In this document: positions 44,818 through 54,159 of the stretch, piece after piece | How the letters are laid out: each line of letters starts with the position of its first letter | How positions within the stretch are numbered: position 1 is the first letter of the stretch | DNA from: Hyphomicrobiales bacterium | GTDB taxonomy: Bacteria; Pseudomonadota; Alphaproteobacteria; Rhizobiales; Rhizobiaceae | Direction: 5' to 3' | Assembly (NCBI GenBank): GCA_900472925.1 | Contig: UCJU01000002.1 | Span: forward strand, 124,001-188,000 | DNA length: 64,000 nucleotides | Notes under the pieces: generated by a model | The model's input: only the letters and a program-made list of their open reading frames with translations | Told to the model about the DNA's origin: nothing | The model's database searches: none | Translations under genes and position numbers: made by a program

Positions 44818-44890
44818 CCCGTCGCGAAATATCGTAACGGATGAGCCGCGACGGGTGCATGTTGCATGAGCGCGTTGCCTATTAGCAACG
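44818..44890 (-). repeat. Two hairpins at the 3' end of treY
   Basis: CGTTGC (44873-44878) pairs with GCAACG (44885-44890) across six bases and includes the treY stop codon. Downstream, CCCGTCGCG (44818-44826) pairs with CGCGACGGG (44847-44855) across 20 bases. Neither is followed by a U run. They may stabilise the mRNA end or assist Rho-dependent termination before the outer-membrane protein gene. Confidence 0.5.
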
Positions 44891-47374
44891 GTGAAACAAC
44901 CCAAAGCTTTCCATTTCTAAAGCTTGACCCATATTCACAACTTCGCCGAGAGAGAGTTCGGCCTTTGTCAGCGCATTGACATATTTACGATGGGCAAGCT
45001 CTTCTGGCAGTTTGATCGAGACGTTGTCTCGAACCGTACCGCCATTTGCGCGCATTGAAAAACGTGGAGCGATGACGATAATTGCATCCTCATCCTTAAC
45101 GCGCGCATAGGCAACGAATTGGTCCGCCCCATCCCCTTCCACGGACAACGGCAAGTAACGCCCGCTGCCAAACAGGTCGCGCCTTTGCCAGCGAATGTTG
45201 AGAACAGTTGCAATAAGGCGCTGCTTCGACATCGCGCTCTCGCCTGTCTCGTCGCTTATTTTCGTAAGTTGCGTTTGAAGCGCCTCAAAATCAGGCTCAC
45301 GCCGATTATCCGGGTCGACGAGACTGAGGTCGAGGCCTTCGCTTCCCTGATAGATGTCAGGGACGCCCGGCGCAGTGAGCTTGATCAGCGTCTGGGTCAG
45401 GCTATTTGACAAACCCGCTTCGATGAAAGGTTTCAGCGTATGAGCAAAATCATCAAGGAACGCCCTATTGTCAGGCGAGAGAAGACCACGTGCATAACCA
45501 ACCACGGCGTCTTCATAAACTTGGTTGTTATCGCCCCAATTCGTGCGTAGCTTCGCCTCGCGGACAGCTTTTTCCACATAGGCGGCAAAACGGTCTTCAA
45601 GCTCTTTCAAGCCCTTTCGATCTGTCGTTTCTAGGTCCAATGGCCACACACCGGCCAATGCCTGGTAGAGCATCCACTCCACAGCAGGCTCTGGTGCCGG
45701 ACCATCCGTCAACATTTGTTTGAAGCCAGTATTCATGCCCTGCCAGCCCTTTACGGCCTCTGCCCAGAGTTCAGGAGCTTCCGTGATGGCATAGAGGCGG
45801 GCACGCGCATCTTCACCTCTTTTGGTGTCATGGGTAGACGTGGCGGACAATGCGTCCGGTTGCGTCTCCAGTCGCTCGGCCATTTCGGCATGGAAGCGTT
45901 CGACAGAGTATGCATGTGGAAGTGGCTCTGCCCCGACTTCGTTCAAAGCGAGCGCCATGTTCTGTCTGTAGAACAGCGTATCTTCCACCGACTTTGCCAT
46001 GAGCGGGCCGGTCAATTGCTGGAAGCGTGTTCTGAGCTCCTGCGAAGTGATCTCCTCACCGCTGCGAAGGATACGCTGCAAGCTGTGCAGAGCATCCAAG
46101 TCTGGCGCATGTGGGCCAGCGCTGATCGTCTTCACGACCTCGGCCATAACCGCGTCGCTTTGCGGCGGCAGGCCATCTTTCGTTCCATAGGTTCGGTACA
46201 CGGGAAACGAGACGACGAGTTCGCGCAATGCTGTCCGTATCGTCTCGTCGTCAGAATGTGACTGACCTGTTTCCGCATTCAGGATTTTGGTGGCAAGCGC
46301 AAGAAGCCTGGAAAACTCGCCTGCGAAGTTCTTGTCGACCATCAAGAGTTTTGCTGCCCGCAGTTGCGACGACACATCCAGGGGATCGCCGGTGACAGCT
46401 TCATAGGCGGCTTGCAATTGAGCGAGCTTGTCATTGTCCACGAACAGGTTACTCAGCGAGGCGATAAATTCGTAGCCGGTTGTGCCGGAGACGGGCCAAT
46501 CGGCGGGTAACGCCTCGCCTGCGCCCAATATTTTTTCAACAGTGATATAGCAATCCGGCCCGGACTCCCGACGAAGACGCTCCAGATAGGCCTTGGGATC
46601 GGCCAAACCATCGACATGATCGACGCGCAAGCCATCGACCGCGCCGCTGCGCACCAGTTCCAGCGTAAGGCGGTGGGTATCATCGAAGATTTTGTCATCT
46701 TCGACGCGGACGCCTGCCAGACCGGTCACCTCGAAAAACCGTCGATACGACAGATCGCTGCTGGCATCACGCCAGTTCATGAGGCGATATGGTTGCTGGT
46801 CGTGGATATCTGTGATGCGTTTTTTATCGGTCGTCTCGAGCAGTTCGGCTTCTCGCCCTGCATAGGAGGCGGGGTTCAGCGGATAGCAGGTATCATGATA
46901 GCAAAGCGCGGGTTTGCCGGTGCCAGGGTCCGCCTTGATCTGGATTTCACCCGCTTCGACCGCCTGCGAAAAATCGTCTCCAAGGAACGGCAACGTCAGG
47001 CGGCGGGACCAATCAATGTCAAAATATTGCGAATAGCGGCTGTCTGCGCCATGCTCGATCACGTCTCTCCACCACGGATTCTCGAGTGACGCGGCCATGT
47101 GGTTCGGCACGATATCCAGAATGAGCCCTAGCCCTTCCGCCTTCAGCGACTTCACAAGTCTGTCGAAGCCCTCACGACCACCGATAGCGGGATCGATTTC
47201 GTTGGGGTTGGTTACATCGTATCCGTGTGTCGAACCTGACGTCGCCGTGAAGATGGGTGATGCGTAGAGATGGCTGATGCCGAGCGCCTTGAGATAGGGG
47301 ATTATCTCGGCGGCACGATCAAAGGTCATGCCATTACGGAATTGAATGCGGTATGTCGCTGTCGGGATGTTCAT
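44882..47374 (-). CDS. treY: Malto-oligosyltrehalose synthase
   Basis: 830 residues, a GH13-type enzyme that turns the reducing end of a malto-oligosaccharide into a trehalose unit. Start MNIPTATYRIQF is the family's opening; AEIIPYLKALGISHLYASPIFTATSGSTHGYDV, GLGLILDIVPNHMA, GLRVDHVDGLADP (nucleophile Asp) and ITVEKILGAGE (acid/base Glu) are all present. The late APGVPDIYQGSEGLDLSLVDPDNRR is also typical. It normally works with TreZ, which is not in the window. It lies 82 bases after the ribokinase-like gene on the same strand and may be read with that operon. Confidence 0.93.
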   Translation of the reverse strand: MNIPTATYRIQFRNGMTFDRAAEIIPYLKALGISHLYASPIFTATSGSTHGYDVTNPNEIDPAIGGREGFDRLVKSLKAEGLGLILDIVPNHMAASLENPWWRDVIEHGADSRYSQYFDIDWSRRLTLPFLGDDFSQAVEAGEIQIKADPGTGKPALCYHDTCYPLNPASYAGREAELLETTDKKRITDIHDQQPYRLMNWRDASSDLSYRRFFEVTGLAGVRVEDDKIFDDTHRLTLELVRSGAVDGLRVDHVDGLADPKAYLERLRRESGPDCYITVEKILGAGEALPADWPVSGTTGYEFIASLSNLFVDNDKLAQLQAAYEAVTGDPLDVSSQLRAAKLLMVDKNFAGEFSRLLALATKILNAETGQSHSDDETIRTALRELVVSFPVYRTYGTKDGLPPQSDAVMAEVVKTISAGPHAPDLDALHSLQRILRSGEEITSQELRTRFQQLTGPLMAKSVEDTLFYRQNMALALNEVGAEPLPHAYSVERFHAEMAERLETQPDALSATSTHDTKRGEDARARLYAITEAPELWAEAVKGWQGMNTGFKQMLTDGPAPEPAVEWMLYQALAGVWPLDLETTDRKGLKELEDRFAAYVEKAVREAKLRTNWGDNNQVYEDAVVGYARGLLSPDNRAFLDDFAHTLKPFIEAGLSNSLTQTLIKLTAPGVPDIYQGSEGLDLSLVDPDNRREPDFEALQTQLTKISDETGESAMSKQRLIATVLNIRWQRRDLFGSGRYLPLSVEGDGADQFVAYARVKDEDAIIVIAPRFSMRANGGTVRDNVSIKLPEELAHRKYVNALTKAELSLGEVVNMGQALEMESFGLFHRC

Positions 47375-47456
47375 TCACGGCTCCAGTGGGAGAGGAACCG
47401 AAACTGCACGGGCGCCATCTGGTTCCACGGCCGCAGAGCAAAAGACTGCGATTAGA

Positions 47457-48344
47457 TCAGACACGATCTTTTTCGGGTGTGCTGACCAGCAACGCCGCGG
47501 CCGCATTCGCCTTGTGCAAGGCATCGATCGTCGCTTGGCCGGATGCAAGTTCTGCTGCGAGAACACCGATGAATTCATCTCCGGCGCCGTGGGTGCTTTG
47601 AACGTCCACCTTCACCGCCGCAATCATAATTTCCTCGCCGCTGCGACTTGCATAGGCGACGCCGGCGCCACCTGCAGTGACGACCACATCAGGATAGCTT
47701 CGCGCCAGTATTTTCGCGGCCGCCAAGGCGCCGTCCAGTGTTTCGACAACGGGGACCTGCGCCAGCATTTCCGCTTCAATGGCGTTGACCACCAGAATAT
47801 CGATCAAGGGTTGGAGCTCATTCGACAGCGCCCTGACCGGAGCGGCATTGATCAACACACGACCACCGGCCTGCTTTACAGCCTTTGCACCTAACACGTT
47901 GGCCGCATCGGGAATTTCGTTTTGCAAAACCAGCACAGTCGTCTTCGACAGGGCGTCATGGGCAGCGGCAACATCGGCTTCACCGAGCGTCAGATTGCTG
48001 CCTGACACGATGACGGCGCCGTAATCGCCCTCTCCATCGAAGATCGCCACGCTCATACCGGTCGATTGCGATGCGTCGCGCCGAACAAAGGTGTGATCGA
48101 CGCCTTTGCGTTGAAGATTTGCAAGCAGGAACCGCCCAAAATCATCATCGGCGACCGCACCTATCATATACGTGGTCATGCCTGTGCGTGCTGAAGACAC
48201 CGCCTGATTGCCGCCCTTGCCGCCGCTCTTTGGATGCCATGAGGTACCTGTCACGGTCTCACCCTTTCGTGGGCGAGATGGACCCATAACGGCAATATCA
48301 TAATGGAGACTACCAAAAACGGTCACGAGCGGCGATGATGTCAT
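47457..48344 (-). CDS. PfkB/ribokinase family sugar kinase (first)
   Basis: 295 residues. The N-terminal GSLHYDIAVMG and SGGKGGNQAVSSARTG match ribokinase; the C-terminal anion-hole and catalytic motif reads THGAGDEFIGVLAAEL, keeping the catalytic Asp although the usual DTTGAGDxF is altered to STHGAGDEF. It phosphorylates a sugar with ATP. The start overlaps the RpiR gene stop by four bases (ATGA), so regulator and kinase are made together. The substrate is unknown and may differ from ribose; the second kinase at 54160 is a closer ribokinase match. Confidence 0.87.
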   Translation of the reverse strand: MTSSPLVTVFGSLHYDIAVMGPSRPRKGETVTGTSWHPKSGGKGGNQAVSSARTGMTTYMIGAVADDDFGRFLLANLQRKGVDHTFVRRDASQSTGMSVAIFDGEGDYGAVIVSGSNLTLGEADVAAAHDALSKTTVLVLQNEIPDAANVLGAKAVKQAGGRVLINAAPVRALSNELQPLIDILVVNAIEAEMLAQVPVVETLDGALAAAKILARSYPDVVVTAGGAGVAYASRSGEEIMIAAVKVDVQSTHGAGDEFIGVLAAELASGQATIDALHKANAAAALLVSTPEKDRV

Positions 48345-49216
48345 GAAAGTCTATCTTTCCGTTTGGATTTGACCGCAGACATTGTCCGGTCCAGATTTGT
48401 TTCCGCCGACTGATAGTCACGTTGCGCGACCGCCATGAAAACTGCGTCGAGAATGTTCAGTTGTGCGATGCGTGCTGCGGCGTTCTCACCCATGAGCGGA
48501 GAGCCCTGCGCGGTGGAACAGAGAACGACGTCGGCAGCCTGCGCCAGCGCTGACGAATTGTAGTTCGTCACCGCAATCGTCTGTGCGCCGTTGCGCTTGG
48601 CGAGTTGCAGCGATTCGATGATGGCGGTCGTGTTGCCGGAGTGGGAAAAGCCGATCGCGATATCCCCCTCGGTCAGCAGCGCAGCCGACATCAGCATCAT
48701 GTGCACATCATCGAAGACGGATGCGCGCACGCCGATACGCAGAAACTTGTGCGAGACATCGCGCGCGATCTGCGCCGAGCCGCCGACGCCGTAAAAATCC
48801 CTGTGCTTCGCGCGATGGATGAGGTCCGCCGCCTTGTCGAAAGCAACCATATCCAGAATGGAAAGGGTTTCCTCCAAAGCATTGATCGATGTGCGAAAAA
48901 CCTTCTGGACGATTTCTTGCGAGGTATCTTTGACCGAGAGCTCCTGGTGCATTTCCGCGGTCGGCTGGCGGTTATATTGGCTGACCGCCGTACGAAAATC
49001 CCGGTAGCCGGAAAAGCCGAGCTTCTTGGTAATTTTGACCACCATGGCCTCGGACACACCGGCATCGTCCGCGATCTGTTTCAGCGACGTCTCATCGCTG
49101 AAATCACGCATGGCAAACACGGTGTCCACGACCTTCGCTTCGAGTGGTGTCAGCAACGGCATCATCATGCGGATGCGCGGGCCGACGGCCTTTGTGTCGA
49201 AGCCTTCCGAATTCAT
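48341..49216 (-). CDS. RpiR/MurR family transcriptional regulator with SIS domain
   Basis: 291 residues. N-terminal helix-turn-helix (DDAGVSEAMVVKITKKLGFSGYRDFRTAV, about residues 47-77) and a C-terminal SIS sugar-phosphate-binding domain (DFYGVGGSAQIARDVSHKFLRIG, GDIAIGFSHSGNTTAIIESLQLAKRNGAQTIAVTNY). It would sense a phosphosugar made by the neighbouring kinase. It is embedded in the operon, overlapping the permease before and the kinase after by four bases each. Candidate binding sites are the 26-base dyads at 53961 and 60226. Confidence 0.9.
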   Translation of the reverse strand: MNSEGFDTKAVGPRIRMMMPLLTPLEAKVVDTVFAMRDFSDETSLKQIADDAGVSEAMVVKITKKLGFSGYRDFRTAVSQYNRQPTAEMHQELSVKDTSQEIVQKVFRTSINALEETLSILDMVAFDKAADLIHRAKHRDFYGVGGSAQIARDVSHKFLRIGVRASVFDDVHMMLMSAALLTEGDIAIGFSHSGNTTAIIESLQLAKRNGAQTIAVTNYNSSALAQAADVVLCSTAQGSPLMGENAAARIAQLNILDAVFMAVAQRDYQSAETNLDRTMSAVKSKRKDRLS

Positions 49217-50190
49217 TCTCTTCCCCTTGTCGCACGATCAATCATCATGGCGACGAGGATTATAAGACCAGTGGCAAGCAGTTGATAGAAGGCTTGGACG
49301 TTCATCAACGTCAAACCGTTGCGCATTGCACCCAGGATGATGGCGCCGAGTATGGTACCGAGAATACTGCCCTTTCCGCCCATCAAGGACGCACCGCCGA
49401 TGGCTGCTGCCGCGATGGCATCCAGTTCCCACAGGTTGCCAAGGATGGGCTCGGCGGCCCCTAGACGGCCAATGAGTATGAGCGACGCCAGTGCAGCCAA
49501 ACCGCCGGAAATGACATAGGCGGTGATCTTGGTACGAGCAATCGGAACGCCTGCAACGTAAGCGGCTTCCTCATTGCCACCGACTGCCATCAGATACTCA
49601 CCTATGGGGGTCTTTTTGAGCAGTATCCATGCCGCGATGGCAACCACTGCAACGATCAGCACCGGTGTCGGAATCCCGAAAAGATTGCCGTTAAACAAAG
49701 AGCGAAAACCGGCAGGAATACCGAGAACGGGATTGCCGCCGGTGTAAATCAACGCGATGGCGCGGTATGTGCTGAGCGTTCCCAGGGTGACAATGAAGGG
49801 TTGCAGGCCGACATAGGCAACAAGTCCGCCATTGATGAGGCCGCAGAGAATGCCAACACCAAGGCCCGCCAGAATTGCCAATGGTATTGGCGTGCCCGCG
49901 ACAAGCAGGCTGGCGGTAACGACCGCAGAGATCGCAGCCGTCGGGCCAACGGAAAGATCAATCCCGCCGGATATGATGACCAGCGTCATGCCGAGCGCAA
50001 GGCACGCATTGATGCTGGATTGCTGGAGTATGTTGACAAGGTTTCGCTCGGAAACGAAGCCCGGAACCAGCGCGGCAAACACCGCCATGATAACGATGAG
50101 ACCAATCAGCGTTCCCGCATCGCGCAGCGAAAACGAGAAGCGGCGGAAGGCTGGGGCGGATTTTGCGGGTGCATGGGAAGTACTGGTCAT
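49213..50190 (-). CDS. Sugar ABC transporter permease, RbsC-like
   Basis: 325 residues from ATG 50190 (AGGA seven bases upstream); the frame is open to 50274 but that would overlap the ATPase. CUT2 signatures ISGGIDLSVGPTAAISAVVTASLL and GGASLMGGKGSILGTILGAIILG; about nine membrane segments. Forms the importer with the RbsA-like ATPase and RbsB-like binding protein encoded just upstream. Confidence 0.92.
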   Translation of the reverse strand: MTSTSHAPAKSAPAFRRFSFSLRDAGTLIGLIVIMAVFAALVPGFVSERNLVNILQQSSINACLALGMTLVIISGGIDLSVGPTAAISAVVTASLLVAGTPIPLAILAGLGVGILCGLINGGLVAYVGLQPFIVTLGTLSTYRAIALIYTGGNPVLGIPAGFRSLFNGNLFGIPTPVLIVAVVAIAAWILLKKTPIGEYLMAVGGNEEAAYVAGVPIARTKITAYVISGGLAALASLILIGRLGAAEPILGNLWELDAIAAAAIGGASLMGGKGSILGTILGAIILGAMRNGLTLMNVQAFYQLLATGLIILVAMMIDRATRGRE

Positions 50191-50206
50191 GGACTGTCCT
50201 GTTGGT

Positions 50207-51733
50207 TCACACGGGTCGCGCAATGCGCGCGTCGTCCGCGTCGGCATTCGCCCCTGGAATGGCATGCGCGACAATCGCGCTTTCGCTCAGTTGATCACGA
50301 GGAATATTTGCCGCGATCCGCCCTTCACGCATGGCCAGCACACAGTCCGAAAGGCGAATGACCTCCGGCAGTTCTGAGGATACGACGATGATGGAATGGC
50401 CCTCGCGGGCGAGATCTTCGATCAGATGATAGATTTCCGACTTGGCCCCGACATCAATGCCGCGCGTTGGCTCATCGAACAGCAGGATTTGCGACTTGGC
50501 CGCCAGCCAGCGCGCTATGATGGCCTTCTGCTGGTTGCCGCCGCTGAACAGACGGATCGGACGATCCAGCTGAAAAGGTCGCAGATTGACGCGCTTGAGC
50601 AAATCCTGCGCGGTGCCGCGTAGTTTTGAGTTATTGATCATGCCACCGGTTGAGAGGCTGCCGAGAGAGGCAAGCGCCATATTGGTGGCGACGGGACGCA
50701 AGGGAATGATGCCTTCGCGCTTTCGCTCTTCCGGCACCAGCCCAATGCCAGCGGCAATCGCGTCACGCGGATTGGCAAAGCTCTGTGCCTTGCCGTCGAT
50801 GCTGATCGATCCTGCGCTTAAACGGTCAACACCTGCCAGCAGGCGTAGAAGTTCTGTGCGGCCAGACCCGACGAGGCCTGCAATGCCAAGCACTTCGCCC
50901 CTGTGCAGGGTGAAGGACACATCGCGAATTCGAGTGGCAGAAGAAAGGTTTTTTGCTTCAAGCTTCACGGTGTCTGTGACAAAGGAATTGTGCTCTTCCT
51001 GCATCAATTCACGACCGACCATCTTGGCGATCACGTCGGTTTCCGAGACCTTGGCAAGATCGACGATATCCACCAGCTTGCCATCGCGCATGATGCTGGA
51101 GCGTTGGCAGATGCGGAAAACCTCATCCATCTTGTGCGACACATAGATAATGGAAACGCCGCTCTGCGACAGGCTCGCGATGACGTCTGCCAGACGATCG
51201 AATTCGCTGGGTGTCAGGCTCGATGTCGGCTCGTCCATCGCAATGACCTTCGCCTTGTCGAGAAGCGCGCGCCCAATTTCCACGATCTGACGCTGAGCAA
51301 CTTTCAGCGACGATATCGGTGCCGAGGGGTCGATGGTCTTGTCGATCATCGAAAGGGCGTCGGCAGCGCGGGCTTCCTGCTCGCGGCGGGAGACAAACAT
51401 GCCGCCCATATGCGTCAGCGAGTGGCCAAGAAACATGTTCTGGGCGACGCTCAAATGCGGCACCTGCTGAAGTTCCTGATGGATCATGGCGATACCGGCG
51501 GCACGCGCATCCATCGGCTTTTTGAAGGCTACCGGCTCGCCGTCCACGAAGACGGTGCCGGATGTGGGGCGAAACACGCCGGACAGAATGCGCAAAAGCG
51601 TGGATTTTCCGGCGCCATTTTCACCGAGAAGTCCGTGGATCTCTCCGGGAGCCACATCAAAGGAAACGTCAGTCAGCGCATTGACCCCGGGAAAGCTCTT
51701 GGAAATCGTCTCGAATCTCAGTCGTGGCGTCAT
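50207..51733 (-). CDS. Sugar ABC transporter ATPase, double-domain RbsA-like
   Basis: 508 residues from ATG 51733, with AGGAGGT upstream; the longer frame to 51790 is rejected. The first domain has Walker A GENGAGKST and the CUT2-type signature VAQRQIVEIGRALL with VIAMDEPTSSLT; the second has the degenerate P loop GLVGSGRTELLRLLAG, the signature FSGGNQQKAIIARWL, and LLFDEPTRGID. This asymmetry is normal for RbsA/MglA/XylG. It energises uptake of a pentose- or hexose-type sugar. Confidence 0.93.
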   Translation of the reverse strand: MTPRLRFETISKSFPGVNALTDVSFDVAPGEIHGLLGENGAGKSTLLRILSGVFRPTSGTVFVDGEPVAFKKPMDARAAGIAMIHQELQQVPHLSVAQNMFLGHSLTHMGGMFVSRREQEARAADALSMIDKTIDPSAPISSLKVAQRQIVEIGRALLDKAKVIAMDEPTSSLTPSEFDRLADVIASLSQSGVSIIYVSHKMDEVFRICQRSSIMRDGKLVDIVDLAKVSETDVIAKMVGRELMQEEHNSFVTDTVKLEAKNLSSATRIRDVSFTLHRGEVLGIAGLVGSGRTELLRLLAGVDRLSAGSISIDGKAQSFANPRDAIAAGIGLVPEERKREGIIPLRPVATNMALASLGSLSTGGMINNSKLRGTAQDLLKRVNLRPFQLDRPIRLFSGGNQQKAIIARWLAAKSQILLFDEPTRGIDVGAKSEIYHLIEDLAREGHSIIVVSSELPEVIRLSDCVLAMREGRIAANIPRDQLSESAIVAHAIPGANADADDARIARPV

Positions 51734-51754
51734 CGTTCCACCTCCTGGGCTGAA

Positions 51755-51780
51755 GGGGTGCCGGCAAAACCGGCCTCCCC
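51755..51780 (-). repeat. Hairpin after the sugar-binding-protein gene
   Basis: GGGGTGCCGG, loop CAAAA, CCGGCCTCCCC: five G-C pairs by the loop plus four more outside a small bulge. It starts nine bases after the binding-protein stop and ends just before the ATPase ribosome site, so it should cap the binding-protein mRNA. Confidence 0.6.
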
Positions 51781-51789
51781 AAGCGCTCA

Positions 51790-52854
51790 TTATTTTGCAG
51801 TCTTTGCATCTTCCATCAGCACGGCGCGCACATCGACGCCATCGCCCTGATAGCGGCTGAGATTGTCGGCAGTGATCAGCGCCTGTGGCGTGGCAACCAC
51901 GCGCGGCAACTTCTGACCGGCAACAAGACGCAACGCAGTTTCCAGCGCGACTTCACCCGTCAGCACCGGGAAGCTGTCTACGGTGCCGGTGAGTTCGCCA
52001 GCCTTGATCGACGCATAGGCGTCGGAAATGCCATCGGTACCGAAGACTGCGACCTTGCCTGCAAGACCGGCAGCTTTGACCGCTTCGACAATGCCCAGCG
52101 CCATGCCGTCATTGTTGGCGTAGAAGCCGATCAGGTCAGGATGCTGGTTGAGGATGTTGGTGGCGGCATCATACGATGTCTGGCGATCCCAGTTTCCGGG
52201 AACGCTGGCGACGACCTGGAATTTTCCACCTTCGCTGATGGTGGACTTGAAACCATCGGTGCGCTGAACGGCGGCATAAACACCGGCCTGTCCCTCAACA
52301 ATGGCCACTTTCCCGCCCTGCGGACGGTTCTGGATGAACCACTTGGCAACGCGCACACCATTGTCACGCTGGACGTTACCGACATAGTGCTCTGCCTGCG
52401 GGATCACGGCATCATTGACGTTGACCACAGGAATGTTGGCGGCCTTGGCCTGCTCGATCACCGGCTGCAGGTTGGCATCGGTCTGTGGCGATACGAGAAG
52501 GACGTTATAGCCCTGCGTGACCATGCCCTCGGCAATCGTCAACTGACCCAACTGGTCGCCTTCGCTCTGTGCCGCCTGATAGGCAACGGGAACGTTGGCT
52601 TTCTTGCCGAAGGCCTCATATCCGAGACCAAGGGAACGCCAATATTCGTTGGTCAGCGTCTTGGAAACCGCACCGGCCTTGGTGCCTTCAGGCAGTTTCG
52701 GAAATGGACCAAGCTTGGCTTCAAGCTGCGACCAGTCCATGCGATCCTTTTCGGTGTCGGAGTTGAGCGGCGCGAGTTCCTGCGCGAAGGCCGCGCTGAA
52801 CAGAAAGCTGGCGGCAAGCCCGGCAGCGAGCGTCGTTTTCAAAAAGGTCTTCAT
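51790..52854 (-). CDS. Sugar-binding protein, RbsB-like
   Basis: 354 residues from ATG 52854 with GGGAGG upstream. Signal peptide KTFLKTTLAAGLAASFLFSAAFA, cleavage before QELAPL. The mature fold is RbsB-like (AGAVSKTLTNEYWRSLGLGYEAFGKK, VLLVSPQTDANLQPVIEQAKAANIPVVNVNDAV, KVAIVEGQAGVYAAVQRTDGF, DLIGFYANNDGMALGIVEAVKAAGL). It has an unusual ~45-residue acidic stretch between the signal and the first strand. It feeds the 50207/49213 transporter. Confidence 0.92.
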   Translation of the reverse strand: MKTFLKTTLAAGLAASFLFSAAFAQELAPLNSDTEKDRMDWSQLEAKLGPFPKLPEGTKAGAVSKTLTNEYWRSLGLGYEAFGKKANVPVAYQAAQSEGDQLGQLTIAEGMVTQGYNVLLVSPQTDANLQPVIEQAKAANIPVVNVNDAVIPQAEHYVGNVQRDNGVRVAKWFIQNRPQGGKVAIVEGQAGVYAAVQRTDGFKSTISEGGKFQVVASVPGNWDRQTSYDAATNILNQHPDLIGFYANNDGMALGIVEAVKAAGLAGKVAVFGTDGISDAYASIKAGELTGTVDSFPVLTGEVALETALRLVAGQKLPRVVATPQALITADNLSRYQGDGVDVRAVLMEDAKTAK

Positions 52855-52945
52855 CGGTTTCCTCCCGGATGGCGTTGTTTTCGGCAAACCTTCGGCGTGC
52901 CTTCGTTAAAAGGTTTCAGATTTCGAGAATGTCAGTTCACTTGCC

Positions 52946-53926
52946 TCAGCCGAGCATAAGCTCCTGAATGACGGCCTGCGCGGAGACGGCATCCTGTCGC
53001 TCGATTGCACCCGACAGGCGATTGTCCTGCTCGATGCGATCCACGACTTTCAGCATCCGCTTGACAGTCTGGATATTGACCTCGCATTCATGGACGGGGT
53101 CGAGACCGGTCATATCCGGGAACGTATCGAAGTAGATGGCACCATCGTAGCCGTCTTTGCGGATCTGGCGCAGAAGCTCGATTGTCTGTTGGGTGTGGAC
53201 TGCACCCACCATCAGACCGTCATCGCGCTTGGCGTAACCGTCATTGAGATGGACACCCAGCACACGGCTGTAACGGGCAATCAGCGCAGCAGCAAAAGCA
53301 GGTTGCTCGTCGGCGTAGAGCACATGAGCAAAGTCCAGCGTTACGCCAAGATTTGGCATATCCACATCCTTGATGGCCAGAAGCGTGGTCGCGCAATCGG
53401 GCATCAGGCTATAGGAGCGCGGCTCATTGGGCTTGTACTCGATGCTGACGAGGCAATCCGGATCATGTGCGCAAACTTCACGAATTCCATCGATCTCGTG
53501 TTGCCATAGAGTGTGGTAGTCAGCCTGAAAGGCATAGTCAAAACCATCCTGGCCAAGCCACAGCGTCATCAGGCTGCTGCCGCTGGCGCGGGCCGCATCG
53601 ATGCCCTTCTTGGTCAGATCGATGGCTTCACGCCGCACAGCCGCATCTGGATTGGTGAAAGCGCCAATCTTGAAAGCAGGGTTGGTGTAGTAACGCATGG
53701 CAAAACCGTTGATGGCCAAGCCCATATCACCAATCTGACGAGCGAGCACCGCCGGATCTTCGGCCACATGGTCGGGATAGTTGAGGTCCAGATCTGTCAG
53801 CCCCTTTACCTTCGCAGCACGCTTCGCCATCTGTAGCATCGTAGGCTTGCCGGATAGCTCAGGCCACTCGGCAGCGGGCTTCGAGGCGAAGGAGTTCAGT
53901 CGGGTGGCGAATTTCAATTGGGGCAC
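52946..53926 (-). CDS. TIM-barrel sugar isomerase/epimerase (AP endonuclease 2-like fold)
   Basis: 326 residues with a GTG start (GTGCCCCAATTG). Metal-site stretches of the xylose-isomerase-like family: LVSIEYKPNEPRS (Glu), LGVTLDFAHVLYA (Asp), LGVHLNDGYAKRDDG (His/Asp) and AIYFDTFPD. No signal peptide. It probably interconverts a free or phosphorylated sugar before the neighbouring kinases. It opens the minus-strand operon that runs through the importer, regulator and kinase; a 26-base dyad lies 34 bases upstream of its start. Confidence 0.83.
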   Translation of the reverse strand: MPQLKFATRLNSFASKPAAEWPELSGKPTMLQMAKRAAKVKGLTDLDLNYPDHVAEDPAVLARQIGDMGLAINGFAMRYYTNPAFKIGAFTNPDAAVRREAIDLTKKGIDAARASGSSLMTLWLGQDGFDYAFQADYHTLWQHEIDGIREVCAHDPDCLVSIEYKPNEPRSYSLMPDCATTLLAIKDVDMPNLGVTLDFAHVLYADEQPAFAAALIARYSRVLGVHLNDGYAKRDDGLMVGAVHTQQTIELLRQIRKDGYDGAIYFDTFPDMTGLDPVHECEVNIQTVKRMLKVVDRIEQDNRLSGAIERQDAVSAQAVIQELMLG

Positions 53927-53960
53927 AGCTGGGGCTCACTTCCGTCGTTGCTGACGTAAC

Positions 53961-53986
53961 TTCACAAATTTATTTATTTTTGTAAA
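53961..53986. promoter_or_regulatory. 26-base dyad operator candidate, copy 1
   Basis: TTCACAAA at 53961-53968 and TTTGTAAA at 53979-53986, seven of eight bases symmetric, ten AT-only bases between. It is upstream of the isomerase/importer/RpiR operon. The same pattern and exact length recurs at 60226, with 19 of 26 bases identical. Confidence 0.55.
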
Positions 53987-54159
53987 GCTCTATATGTTGT
54001 GCACCGCATCAATTCGTCGAAACGAGGTCTTTTTAGAAATCTCGGCAGAGACGCACAGGCGTGCCAAAAGAGACCACCGGACATCCGGTCGCTGTCAATA
54101 ATGGGATGTGGAACAAAGCTCCAAATCTTGCCATCTAGTCTGACGGCAAAGCCTTGACC

